From NCBI RefSeq assembly GCF_900116555.1, contig NZ_FPAT01000006.1, forward strand, positions 231,106 through 295,105: DNA of 64,000 bases, in the 5' to 3' direction. Position numbers and translations under genes: made by a program. A model generated the notes under the pieces. The model saw only the letters and a program-made list of their open reading frames with translations, was not told the origin of the DNA and did no database searches. The DNA comes from Actinopolyspora lacussalsi subsp. righensis. GTDB taxonomy: Bacteria; Actinomycetota; Actinomycetes; Mycobacteriales; Pseudonocardiaceae. Every line of letters starts with the position of its first letter. Within the stretch, counting starts at the first letter, position 1. Shown here piece after piece: positions 25,626-34,356 of the stretch.

Positions 25626-27261
25626 GTTGCGATTGAGTGGTGTCGGCGTCAGCAACGGTCAGGCCGCCGGCCCGGTGGTCCGGGTCGCCGAGCCCCTGCC
25701 CGAACCCCCCGCCTCCCCCGCCGTGACGGATCCGGGAGCCGAGGCCGCGCGGATCTCACCCGCCGCCCAAGCCGTGGCCGACGGACTGTTCGCACGCGCC
25801 GCGGGCGTCGAGGGAGACGCCAAGGCCGTCCTGGAGACCACCGCCGCGATGGCGATGGATCCCTCGTTGAGCTCGCGCGCCGAGCAGCTCGTGAGCCAGC
25901 GCGCGGTGCCCGCACCGCGGGCCGTGCTGGAAGCCGCCGACGAGTTCGCGGAGTCCCTGCGGGCCACCGGTGGTTACCTGGCCGAACGGGTGCGTGACGT
26001 GCACGACGTGCGGGACCGGATCATCGCCGAACTGCTCGGTGTGCGGCCTCCCGGCGTTCCCACCCTGCTGGAGCCCAGCGTGCTGCTCGCGCGGGACCTG
26101 GCGCCCGCGGACACCGCTGATCTGGATCCGGACCTCGTGCTGGCCCTGGTGACCGAGGAGGGCGGCCCCACCAGTCACACCGCGATTCTCGCCCGCTCGT
26201 TGGGAATCCCCGCCGTGGTGGCGGTGCGCGGACTGCTCGCCGGGACCTCCGCGATCGCTGCCGAGGTCGACGGCGACAGCGGGGCGGTCGGACTGTCGGA
26301 GGAGCGGGTCGAGGTCCGCGCCGCCGAACGGGCCGACACGGCGAACTGGACCGGCAGCGGCGGCACCTCGGACGGGAGCCGGGTCAAGATCCTCGCCAAC
26401 GTGGGCGCGGCCGCGGACACGGCGGCAGCCGTCTCCGCGCGGGCCGAGGGAGTCGGGCTGTTCCGTACCGAGTTCTGCTACCTCGCGGCCGAGGACGAAC
26501 CGGACGTCGCCACCCAGCGGGCGGCTTACGCGGAGGTGCTAGAACCGTTCGCCGGGAAACCCGTCGTGGTGCGCACCCTGGACGCGGGTGCCGACAAACC
26601 GTTGGGATTCCTGGAAACCGGTGCCGAGCCCAACCCGGCGCTGGGTGTGCGCGGGTTGCGGGTGGCGTTCGACCGGCCGGAGGTGCTGGACCGGCAACTG
26701 GCCGCCATCGCGGCGGCCGCCGGTGACTCGGGGGCGGACGTCTCGGTGATGGCTCCCATGGTGGCCACCCCGGAGGAGGCCGCCTGGTTCGCCGAACGTG
26801 CCAGGACGGCAGGGATAGCCCGCGTCGGTGCGATGGTCGAGGTGCCCGCGGCGGCGTTGATCGCCGGAGAACTGCTCGAAGCGGTCGACTTCGTCAGCAT
26901 CGGTACCAACGACCTGGCGCAGTACGTGTTCGCCGCCGATCGGCAGCTCGGCGCGCTGGCGGGGCTGAACGACCCCTGGCAGCCCGCCCTGCTGCGGTTG
27001 ATCGCGATGATCGGTCGTGCCGGGGGCGAGACGGGCAAGTCGGTCGGGGTCTGTGGTGAAGCGGCCGCCGATCCGCTGCTCGGCCGGGTACTCGTGGGGC
27101 TGGGCGTGAGCAGTCTTTCCATGGTCGCCACGGCCGTTCCCGCCGTGGGGTCGGCGGTTGCCGGTGCCTCGCTGCGAGCCTGTGAACGAGCCGCCGAGGC
27201 AGCGCTCGCCGCGTCGGACGCCGCCGGAGCCAAGGCGGCGGCGCGTGCGGCGTTCGAATGA
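25624..27261 (+). CDS. ptsI: PTS enzyme I (phosphoenolpyruvate-protein phosphotransferase)
   Basis: The 545-residue protein has the enzyme I layout: N-terminal HPr-binding helices, the swivelling phospho-His domain with GGPTSHTAI (His185), and the C-terminal PEP-binding barrel with EGVGLFRTEF, 'ALGVRGLR' and 'SIGTNDLAQY', ending near the 'GVCGEAA' catalytic Cys. It takes phosphate from PEP and passes it to HPr, the common first step of PTS sugar uptake. It is slightly shorter than E. coli EI (575). No ptsH is nearby. The DasR-type palindrome overlapping the start points to N-acetylglucosamine control. Confidence 0.95.
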   Translation: MLRLSGVGVSNGQAAGPVVRVAEPLPEPPASPAVTDPGAEAARISPAAQAVADGLFARAAGVEGDAKAVLETTAAMAMDPSLSSRAEQLVSQRAVPAPRAVLEAADEFAESLRATGGYLAERVRDVHDVRDRIIAELLGVRPPGVPTLLEPSVLLARDLAPADTADLDPDLVLALVTEEGGPTSHTAILARSLGIPAVVAVRGLLAGTSAIAAEVDGDSGAVGLSEERVEVRAAERADTANWTGSGGTSDGSRVKILANVGAAADTAAAVSARAEGVGLFRTEFCYLAAEDEPDVATQRAAYAEVLEPFAGKPVVVRTLDAGADKPLGFLETGAEPNPALGVRGLRVAFDRPEVLDRQLAAIAAAAGDSGADVSVMAPMVATPEEAAWFAERARTAGIARVGAMVEVPAAALIAGELLEAVDFVSIGTNDLAQYVFAADRQLGALAGLNDPWQPALLRLIAMIGRAGGETGKSVGVCGEAAADPLLGRVLVGLGVSSLSMVATAVPAVGSAVAGASLRACERAAEAALAASDAAGAKAAARAAFE

Positions 27262-27312
27262 ATCCAGCGGCGACTCGTCGTGCGCACGAAGCTCCACCGG
27301 TTCGGGGAGGCT

Positions 27313-27990
27313 TCAATCCGGTGGAGCCTCGCCCTCCTGGTCGAGCCCGTGCTCGATCGCGTAGCGGGCGAGTTCCACCCGGTTGTGCAGCTGCAGCTTG
27401 CGCAGTGTGGACTGCACGTGGTTCTCGACCGTGCGGTGCGAGATCACCAGCTTGTTCGCGATCTGGCGTGCGGTCAGGCCCTTGGCGACCTGCCGCAGCA
27501 CGTCCGTTTCCCGTTCGGTCAGCCGCGGCGGGTCCGGATCCGAGTCGTCCGGGGTGACCGCCATCCGCCGGTACTCACCGAGCACCAGGCCCGCCAGACC
27601 GGCGGTGAACACCGCGTCTCCCACCGAGGTGCGTCGTACCGCGTCCACCAGCTCGTCCACGGAGGCCGACTTGACCAGGTACCCCGAGGCCCCGGCCTTG
27701 ACGGCCTCCAGCACGTCGGCGTGCTCGCCACTGGCCGACAGCACCAGGACCCTGGTTCCGGGTATTTCCTGGGTGATCTGGCGGGTCGCCTCCACCCCGG
27801 AGGTGTCGCCCAGATTGAGGTCCATCAGCACCACGTCCGGGTGCACGGTCCGTGAGATGCGCAGTGCCGAGACCGCGTCGCCGGTGGTGGCGCTGATGCG
27901 GAATCCCCGTTCGGTGAGGTCCCGCGCCACTCCGTCTCGCCAGATCGGGTGGTCGTCGACCACCATCACCGAAATCTCCGATCCCGTCAT
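27313..27990 (-). CDS. LuxR/NarL-family response regulator
   Basis: Starting at ATG 27990 behind GAGGAG, the 225-residue protein has a receiver domain (VMVVDDHP, phospho-acceptor D57 in VLMDLNL, later Lys in GYLVKSAS) and a C-terminal LuxR HTH (LTERETDVLRQVAKG ... SHRTVENHVQSTL). It lies 11 bases downstream of the sensor kinase gene, in the same direction, so they form one two-component system. The order and relation resemble the MacRS pair of Streptomyces. Target genes unknown. Confidence 0.93.
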   Translation of the reverse strand: MTGSEISVMVVDDHPIWRDGVARDLTERGFRISATTGDAVSALRISRTVHPDVVLMDLNLGDTSGVEATRQITQEIPGTRVLVLSASGEHADVLEAVKAGASGYLVKSASVDELVDAVRRTSVGDAVFTAGLAGLVLGEYRRMAVTPDDSDPDPPRLTERETDVLRQVAKGLTARQIANKLVISHRTVENHVQSTLRKLQLHNRVELARYAIEHGLDQEGEAPPD

Positions 27991-28001
27991 GTTCTCGCTC
28001 C

Positions 28002-29291
28002 TCAGTAATTCCCGCGTTCCCGTGCACCACTGTGCACGGCCCGGTCCCGCGAATCGGCGCGAGTGAGATGGATTTCCCATTCGGTGCCCTCACCGGCCGA
28101 GGTGTCCAACGTGACAGTCCCACCGAGACTCTCCACCCGGCCACGGATCGACTGCGCTACTCCCATCCTGCCCGCGGCGACCGCTTCCTCCAGCCTGCCT
28201 TCCGGAATACCGGGACCGTTGTCCCGGACGCTGAGCACGATCTCGGACCCCAGATCCTCCAGCAGGATCCAGGCGTGTGCTTCCGGTCCCGCGTGCTCCG
28301 CGACGTTCTGGAGGGCCTCGCTGGTGACCGAGTACAGGGTGGTGACCGTTTCCGCGGGCAGCGTGACCTCGGTGGCGGGTACCGAGACGTTGACCCCCGT
28401 GCCCTCGAACGCTCGGAGGCGCGCGGCCAGGTCCGTGCTCGTACCGCCGCGTTCTGCCGGGCCGGTGGAGACCAGGGCGCGCAGCGCCGTCTCCTGCTCA
28501 CCGGCCATGGTGGCCAGTTCGGCGGCTTCGCCGCCGAGCTCACCACCCCGGCGTCGCACTCGTGCCAGCACCTGGAGCACGCTGTCGTGGATGTCGCGTG
28601 CCAACCGCTCGCGTTCGGCCGTGGCCGCCTCGGCGCGCAGTGCTCTGGCCAGCCGCTGGGTGGAACGCTTGGCGGTTTCCGAGGCGAGCCCCAGCAGCAG
28701 TCCGATCACCAGGTGCAGCGCCGTGTCCATCCACATGTTGGGATCGATGTAACCGCGCATGGCGAAATTGGCCGACGCCGCGGCCGCGCCGCTCACGAAC
28801 CCTCCCGGCATGCCGCACCGTACCGCCGCGGCGGTGACCATCGAGGCGTGCCACATGGTGACCACGGTCGGCAGTCCCTGTTCCAGCTGGTGCTCGGTGA
28901 GTACGAAGTAGCAGAGCCCGAACAGTCCCGTCGTGACGAACTGGTCCAGCAGCACCAGTCGTTTCGTGCGGCCCGACGGTTTGCTGTAGCGCCAGATGGT
29001 GAACGCGGTCCAGGCCACCATCGATGCCATGATCACGGAACCCAGCACCGGTTCGCGGTAGTCGGGCAGCATGACCAGGAACCACACGAAAGCGTAGATC
29101 AGGGTCATCACGCGTAGTCCGTTGTGTGCCCGCCAGAGCGGGATGCGACCGTCCGGGACCGCTTCCAGCTGTCCGTTCCGGTTCGTCGTGGTGTGTGGGG
29201 ATTCGCCTGTCGTCGTGAGTGTTCGCCACATTCTCGGCCACAGGGTTCGGTTTCGGTGTCCGTCCGTGCTGTCGCTGGTCGTGCTGCCCAC
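28002..29291 (-). CDS. Sensor histidine kinase (MacS-like, DUF5931)
   Basis: The 429-residue protein has about six membrane helices between residues 60 and 205 (the DUF5931 input domain), then a HisKA_3-type dimerisation helix with ERERLARDIHDSVLQVL (His235) and a HATPase domain with an N-box 'EALQNVAEHA' and G-box 'RDNGPGIPEG'. It phosphorylates the adjacent LuxR regulator. MacS in Streptomyces responds to cell-envelope conditions, but the signal here is unknown. GTG 29291 is the longest start; an ATG about 20 codons inside is also possible. Confidence 0.9.
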   Translation of the reverse strand: MGSTTSDSTDGHRNRTLWPRMWRTLTTTGESPHTTTNRNGQLEAVPDGRIPLWRAHNGLRVMTLIYAFVWFLVMLPDYREPVLGSVIMASMVAWTAFTIWRYSKPSGRTKRLVLLDQFVTTGLFGLCYFVLTEHQLEQGLPTVVTMWHASMVTAAAVRCGMPGGFVSGAAAASANFAMRGYIDPNMWMDTALHLVIGLLLGLASETAKRSTQRLARALRAEAATAERERLARDIHDSVLQVLARVRRRGGELGGEAAELATMAGEQETALRALVSTGPAERGGTSTDLAARLRAFEGTGVNVSVPATEVTLPAETVTTLYSVTSEALQNVAEHAGPEAHAWILLEDLGSEIVLSVRDNGPGIPEGRLEEAVAAGRMGVAQSIRGRVESLGGTVTLDTSAGEGTEWEIHLTRADSRDRAVHSGARERGNY

Positions 29292-29784
29292 TCTTCGGCG
29301 TTCCTTTCCGGCGAACTTGCCAGGGCCATACGTATCGACGAGCGCGCCGGGCTCCTCGTTCCAGCCTTCGCGGAGTTCGCTCCAGGACCTTCGCGCCGGT
29401 TTTCGCCCCGCGCCGTGACTCTTCTCCGCACGTCGTGACGTGCGAACCAGCCAAGCATGAATCTTATTCGCCTTAGTGCGGCGTGGGCGAACCGATTATC
29501 GATCGCACGGAACGGCGCGTTCCCCGCGGCCACGACAGACCCGTCCCAGCCCGAGGACCGTTTCCGGAGCGACAACGACGTTCGGAACGGGCTCCCGATG
29601 ACCGCTGTCGACGCCGTCATCGGACCGATGGGTTCACCGAACGGAACCAGTCGATCACCTCGGACATCCAACGGGAAACGGGGTTCCGCGTGTGATCGAC
29701 GCTTCGGATCGAACGCGGCACAGGGTGTGGCTTCGAACCCGACCGGATCTGTGCGAGGCTCCCGGCAGGGGAGGAGTGAGTTTC
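29292..29784. promoter_or_regulatory. Divergent intergenic region, kinase and diguanylate cyclase
   Basis: About 490 bases between two outward-facing genes. Both promoters must lie here. I saw no gene and no clear operator. Confidence 0.4.
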
Positions 29785-30981
29785 ATGGGGTACTGGCCAT
29801 TGTGGAGGCTCAGGCCCGCGGCGCTGGTCTACGTACTCGCGGTGCAGGTCGTGGCCGTGTCGTTGGTGTTCGCGGTCATCCTGACCACCGCTCCTCCGAC
29901 GTCCGACACGCTGCACCGCTTCGGGATGCTCGCGTTCACCGCCGGCGTCGTGATCGTCGGCACCTCGTTGTCCATCCAGCTGCGCGACGAGGTGCGCCGG
30001 GACCCCTGGACGATCCACATCTGCTATCTCGTCACCGGCATGCTCACGCTGCCGCCGAACCTGCTCGTGCTGTTGTTGCTGGGTCCCGCCCTGCACGGGG
30101 TGCTCGACGTGCGCGGCGAGTCGTACCGGTGGATGTTCGTCACCGCCGCCACCGTTTCGGCCACGTTCGCGGCCCGCGCGGTCGTCGGATGGCACGAGCC
30201 GCGGTGGAACCCTCTGCTGCTGGTCGCCGGTTCGGCCACCCTGCTGCTGCTTCGGGCCGCGATCGTGGCGCTCGGGCTCCGACTGCGCAGACCACGGGCG
30301 ACCAGGGCCGAGTTCCTGGGGGATCCGATCGATGTCCTGCTCGGTATCGTCGCCGCCGCACTCGGCATCCTGCTGGCGGTGGCGATGGAGCTTCACCCGG
30401 CCAGTGCGTTGCTCGCCGCACCACCGATGGCGTTGCTGGACATGGCCGGTCAACTACCGCAGTGGCGGCGCTCGGCACAACGGGACGGCAAGACCGGACT
30501 CGTAAACGCGGTCCACTGGGACAAACTGGCACGCGCGGAGCTGGGCAGGGCGAGTTCCCGGCAACAGCGGGCCGCGATCCTGCTGCTCGATCTCGATCAC
30601 TTCAAGCGCGTCAACGACGAGCTCGGACACCTGGCTGGAGACGCCGCGCTGGCCTCGATGGCGTTGATGCTGCGCGGCAGTGTCCGCAAGGGTGACCTGG
30701 TGGGGCGCTTCGGCGGCGAGGAGTTCGTCGTGCTGTTACCCGACGCAGATATCCCGGCCGCTTGCGAGATCGCCTACCGCATCCGGAGTTCCACCGCCTC
30801 GCTGTCCGTACCCGCCCGGGACACGCGAGGAGTACATCGTGAACTCGACGATCTCACCGTCAGCATCGGTGTGGCCGCCACCGAGCGGCTGGGCTACGAA
30901 CTGGAGGACCTGCTGGTGGCCGCCGACGCGGCCCTCCTCGCCGCCAAGGCGGGCGGGCGCAACGCCGTCAGCCTTGCGTGA
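29785..30981 (+). CDS. Membrane diguanylate cyclase (GGDEF domain)
   Basis: ATG 29785 is preferred because AGGGGAGGAG lies eight bases upstream. The 398-residue protein has about seven membrane helices up to residue 225, then a GGDEF domain with DGKTGLVNAVHW, LLLDLDHFKRVND and the active-site GGEEF (310-314). RKGD at 301-304, five residues before it, is a product-inhibition I-site. All key residues are present, so it should make c-di-GMP from two GTP and be feedback-inhibited. c-di-GMP controls development in actinomycetes through BldD. No phosphodiesterase domain is attached. Confidence 0.92.
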   Translation: MGYWPLWRLRPAALVYVLAVQVVAVSLVFAVILTTAPPTSDTLHRFGMLAFTAGVVIVGTSLSIQLRDEVRRDPWTIHICYLVTGMLTLPPNLLVLLLLGPALHGVLDVRGESYRWMFVTAATVSATFAARAVVGWHEPRWNPLLLVAGSATLLLLRAAIVALGLRLRRPRATRAEFLGDPIDVLLGIVAAALGILLAVAMELHPASALLAAPPMALLDMAGQLPQWRRSAQRDGKTGLVNAVHWDKLARAELGRASSRQQRAAILLLDLDHFKRVNDELGHLAGDAALASMALMLRGSVRKGDLVGRFGGEEFVVLLPDADIPAACEIAYRIRSSTASLSVPARDTRGVHRELDDLTVSIGVAATERLGYELEDLLVAADAALLAAKAGGRNAVSLA

Positions 30982-31014
30982 GCGTTCTCCCCTCGCCCGT
31001 TGCGTAGCGGTACG

Positions 31015-31075
31015 GGTGGCGGAACCTCTGGCACGACTCTCGCTGCGGGGAGGCCCGACATCGGGTAGCGACCTA
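31015..31075 (+). repeat. Dispersed intergenic repeat, copy R2
   Basis: GGTGGCGGAACCTCTGGCACG followed by CTCTCGCTGCGGGGAGG and CCCGACATCGGGTAGCG-ACC. It closely matches R3 at 46920 in reverse, including CCCGACATCGGGTAGCG. Confidence 0.7.
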
Positions 31076-31204
31076 CACAACGTCGGGCCTTCCTCGCGAG
31101 AGCCGCACCGGAGAGCCCGCGGCGGTGCCGATTGCTTGCATGATTGGGGTTCGGCCTGCGGAAGTGGTCGGGGTTAGGGACCGGCGTACCTCGCCCAGCG
31201 GTGC

Positions 31205-31228
31205 GGCGATTTCTCGCGAAATCGTCGC
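31205..31228. repeat. GATTTC palindrome, copy 1
   Basis: GCGATTTCTCGCGAAATCG with flanking GGC and CGCC: GATTTC pairs with GAAATC across a short CG-rich centre. Copies 2 and 3 lie after 58228. Confidence 0.65.
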
Positions 31229-31420
31229 CCTCGGGAGCGCTGTCGGGAAGTGACCGTGCGGGTCGCAGCGCACGTGTCCCCGGTGCGTGAGTCGGATGCA
31301 TTGCGAGGCCGGGCCGCTCGCCGCGTAGGTCGCTACTCAAGAGCGGCCCAACGCGGCAAGGCGCCGACTCACGTGACGGCTACCCGATCAGCTACGCGGG
31401 GCGAACCGAATTCGACCGAA

Positions 31421-32572
31421 TCATTCGGGTGCGGGCTCTTCGCTGTCGCTTTCGGGGGGTTCCCGACCGCCTTCCACTGTGGCGGTGGCCGGTTCCGCCT
31501 GCCCGTCGCCCTCGTAAAGCGCGCGGACGGCGGAGTTGAGCACCGCCAGCACCGGTACGGCCAGCAGCGTGCCGATGATGCCCGCCACTATGGCTCCCAC
31601 GCTGATCGCCAGCACCACGGCGAGCGGGTGCAGCCGCACCGCACGGCCTATCAGCAGCGGCTGCAGCACGTTGCCCTCGAGCTGCTGCACGCCGAGCACC
31701 ACCCCGAGCGTCAGCAGCGCCGCGATCGGCCCCTCGGCGACCAGGGCGACGAGTATCGCGACCGCTCCGGACGCCACGGCACCGACGATCGGGATGAACG
31801 CCGCGAGGAACACCAGCGCCGCCAGCGGCACCACCAGCGGCACACCTATTATGGCCAACCCGATCCCGATGCCCAACGCGTCACCGACGGCCACCAGGCC
31901 GGTCGCCCGGATGTAGCCGATCAGCGAGTCGAATCCCCTCGTTCCCGCCAGATCGAGCCGGGAGCGCAACGGTTCCGGCATCGGCCCCAGCAGGAACAGC
32001 CAGATCCGCCTGCCGTCGTGCAGGAAGAAGATCAAGGTGAACAGCATCAGCAGCATCCCGGTAAGGAAGCTGCCGAAGGTGGTGGCCGTGGCCAGCGCTC
32101 CGCTGGTGATTCGCTGCTGGTTGTCCTGCAGCCAGTTCCCGACCTGGTCCACGTATCTGTTGATCTGCGCCTCACCGAGGTGCAGTGGACCGGTGGCCGC
32201 CCACTCCCGGATGGTGTCCAGGCTGGCCATCAGTTGTCGTTGCAGGTCGGGCAGACCCGCGATGAACGCGTTGATGACGAAGGTGAGGATGCCGCCCAAG
32301 GCGGCGAGTCCGCCGACCAGTACGACCGCGGTGGCCAGTCCGCGCGGTACGCGCAATCTGGACAGTGCCGCCACGGCCGGAGCCAGCAGCGCGGACAGCA
32401 GCAGCGCGATGGCCACCGGGATGACGACCACGGACAGCCTGCCCACCAGCCATCCGAGGGCGTACAGCATGCCGAGAATGACCAACACCCGCCAGCTGAG
32501 GGCTGCCGTTGCCCGTATCGCGACCGGAACCCTGGCGGCTTCGTCCGAATCCGTGACCTTGAAGGCGCTCAC
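31421..32572 (-). CDS. AI-2E family transporter (UPF0118 permease)
   Basis: The 383-residue protein has the family's seven to eight membrane helices: a cluster at about 25-95, a long amphipathic section, then helices from about 155 to 350 including 'LVFLAAFIPIVGAVASGAV' and a late 'GVQQLEGNVLQPLLIGRAV', a strong family signature. Members export small molecules such as autoinducer-2 in some bacteria or act as Na+/H+ antiporters in others. The role here is not known. A Glu/Ser/Pro-rich tail follows the last helix. Start is GTG with a weak ribosome site. Confidence 0.9.
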   Translation of the reverse strand: MSAFKVTDSDEAARVPVAIRATAALSWRVLVILGMLYALGWLVGRLSVVVIPVAIALLLSALLAPAVAALSRLRVPRGLATAVVLVGGLAALGGILTFVINAFIAGLPDLQRQLMASLDTIREWAATGPLHLGEAQINRYVDQVGNWLQDNQQRITSGALATATTFGSFLTGMLLMLFTLIFFLHDGRRIWLFLLGPMPEPLRSRLDLAGTRGFDSLIGYIRATGLVAVGDALGIGIGLAIIGVPLVVPLAALVFLAAFIPIVGAVASGAVAILVALVAEGPIAALLTLGVVLGVQQLEGNVLQPLLIGRAVRLHPLAVVLAISVGAIVAGIIGTLLAVPVLAVLNSAVRALYEGDGQAEPATATVEGGREPPESDSEEPAPE

Positions 32573-32905
32573 ACCGCAACCGTATACGCATGTGGTGGAT
32601 CACGGTGGTGACTCACGGCTCCGGTTGTGCCGTGTCCGGTTCGGGACGTACGCGGCATACCGGCCTGTCACACGATGTGACGAACCGAGCGCTGAATGAA
32701 TGCGAACCGGGGGATGTCTTTGGAAGAGTGATCGTCGGCAATCCGCTGGGCGTGCTCCGGTCCGGTTGTCCGTCGGCTCGACGGAACGTTGTTCCTCGAC
32801 CGGCGTGGCGATGGACCGCACGCGAGGATCGGCCGGTGCTCGACCGCCTTTCCTCGTCCGGGTCCGTCCCGGCGGGAATGTCGTCCCGAGGAGGCTGCGG
32901 AGTTC
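32573..32905. promoter_or_regulatory. Divergent intergenic region with a palindrome
   Basis: About 330 bases between the permease and a secreted protein gene. GTCACA-CGA-TGTGAC (32667-32681) is a perfect inverted repeat suited to a dimeric regulator. Nothing else was found. Confidence 0.45.
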
Positions 32906-34135
32906 ATGTTCGATGGCGAGCAGTGTGTGACGGCCGACCGCCAACGGCGGTGGCTGTCCCGTGCGCTGGTCGCTGTCGGGGGAACCGTGGCCGGTGTTTC
33001 CGCTGCCTGGTTCTTCGGATCCGTGCAGGCCGTGGCGGTCGAGCAACCTTCCGAGGACGGTACGCTCCGCCAGGTCGGGGCGCTGATCCGACACGTCGAC
33101 GACCACTCTCCCGGCTCGGGAACGGGTGGTTCCGAGGCGCACGATCGCTACGACGCCGAGCGGGCCGAATCCCGCGTGGAGTCGGGTACGGGCCAGTCGG
33201 GTCCGGTGTCGACACTCCCCCGGGCGCTGGGGCTCGAAGCTTCCGCTCGAACCACCACGGTGGATCCGGTCGGCGGTGCCGTCGGGAGCGGTACGGCGAC
33301 CCGAGCATCGGGCGAACCGGCCGAGGTAGACCGGGCCGAAACCGGCCCATTCCGAACTGATCGGGCCCGAGGTGATCGAGTTCGAACCTCCCTGACCGTT
33401 TCCGCGGAATCGGACGGCGGAAAGGTGATCGGAAAAGAAACCGATCCACTGGGGACTGTGCTGGATCGCGACGGACTCCGGGGAACCACCGAGCGGCTGT
33501 CCGGCTCGGTTTCCGACGGACTGCGGACCGCGCGACGTGAGGTCGATCCGTTGCTGCGCCCCGTCGAACGAGTGGCGGGCACCGTGGTTTCCGGGACAAC
33601 GGGCGAGGAATCGCTCACCGGAACGGTCGAGTCGGGTCTGGGGCGGCTGCACGACTCGCTGCGCGAAACGGTCTCCGGGGAAGCACCGGGCGACGTTCCG
33701 GACGAAGTCTCCGGCGAGATCGGTGGCACGGCGGTACTACCCGACGACGATGTGTCCGCCGCGCATCCCGGTGACACCTCCGACGAGACCGGGCCGAACG
33801 ACTCCGGCGCGTCCGGTTCCGAATCCGACTCCCGGGAAGCGGCGGCGTTCGCCGCGATCGACCGGAACATCGCTTGGCTGAACCACGAATCGCGCTCCGA
33901 ACGCGACGGTTCGCCCACGGAGAATCGTGGCGGGAAACTTCCTTTCCCGTCCGGTGACTGCGGCTGCGACACGGATGCCAACACCTCCGGCGGCGGCTCG
34001 CACGGCGGCTACGGTCTCGGGGACTCGCTTCCCGTTTCACGGTCCGCCGTCCCCTCACCCGGCGCCATAACGCGCGCCAATGTTTACGACCCCGCGAGCT
34101 CCGAGGGACCGCAACCGGGTACCACTCCCGACTGA
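32906..34135 (+). CDS. Secreted acidic low-complexity protein, unknown function
   Basis: ATG 32906 is preferred over upstream frame extension because it gives a signal peptide (Arg-rich start, hydrophobic LVAVGGTVAGVSAAWFFG). The 409-residue product is mainly Asp/Glu/Ser/Thr/Gly-rich and predicted disordered. It has a Cys motif GDCGC and a Gly/His/Tyr-rich tail (GGGSHGGYGLGDSLPVSR). I do not recognise a domain. It is followed in the same direction by another secreted protein with a similar start. The high acidity would suit a halotolerant organism, but that is inference. Confidence 0.6.
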   Translation: MFDGEQCVTADRQRRWLSRALVAVGGTVAGVSAAWFFGSVQAVAVEQPSEDGTLRQVGALIRHVDDHSPGSGTGGSEAHDRYDAERAESRVESGTGQSGPVSTLPRALGLEASARTTTVDPVGGAVGSGTATRASGEPAEVDRAETGPFRTDRARGDRVRTSLTVSAESDGGKVIGKETDPLGTVLDRDGLRGTTERLSGSVSDGLRTARREVDPLLRPVERVAGTVVSGTTGEESLTGTVESGLGRLHDSLRETVSGEAPGDVPDEVSGEIGGTAVLPDDDVSAAHPGDTSDETGPNDSGASGSESDSREAAAFAAIDRNIAWLNHESRSERDGSPTENRGGKLPFPSGDCGCDTDANTSGGGSHGGYGLGDSLPVSRSAVPSPGAITRANVYDPASSEGPQPGTTPD

Positions 34136-34356
34136 TTCTCGGTCCGCCGTGGCGGACCGTCTCGGGCCGGTTCGAGTGATCTCCACTCACCGTCACACCC
34201 GAGCAGTGTTTTTCGCCCTCCGCGACTTCGACCCCGAGTGTTACCGGAACCGGAATCCGGGCTCGCTCGATCGGGTCATTCAGCAATCGCAGTTCTCACA
34301 AAGCTTGCGTGCAGGGGCACTCCTGTATCGCGGGAAAGGAATCGGAGGAGAGTTCC

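Larger units (their letters stand above)
30982..31420. other. Intergenic region with two repeat elements
   Basis: About 440 bases with no gene. It contains dispersed repeat R2 (31015-31075) and a GATTTC palindrome (31205-31228), both also found elsewhere in the window. The permease gene at 31421 is convergent. Confidence 0.55.
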
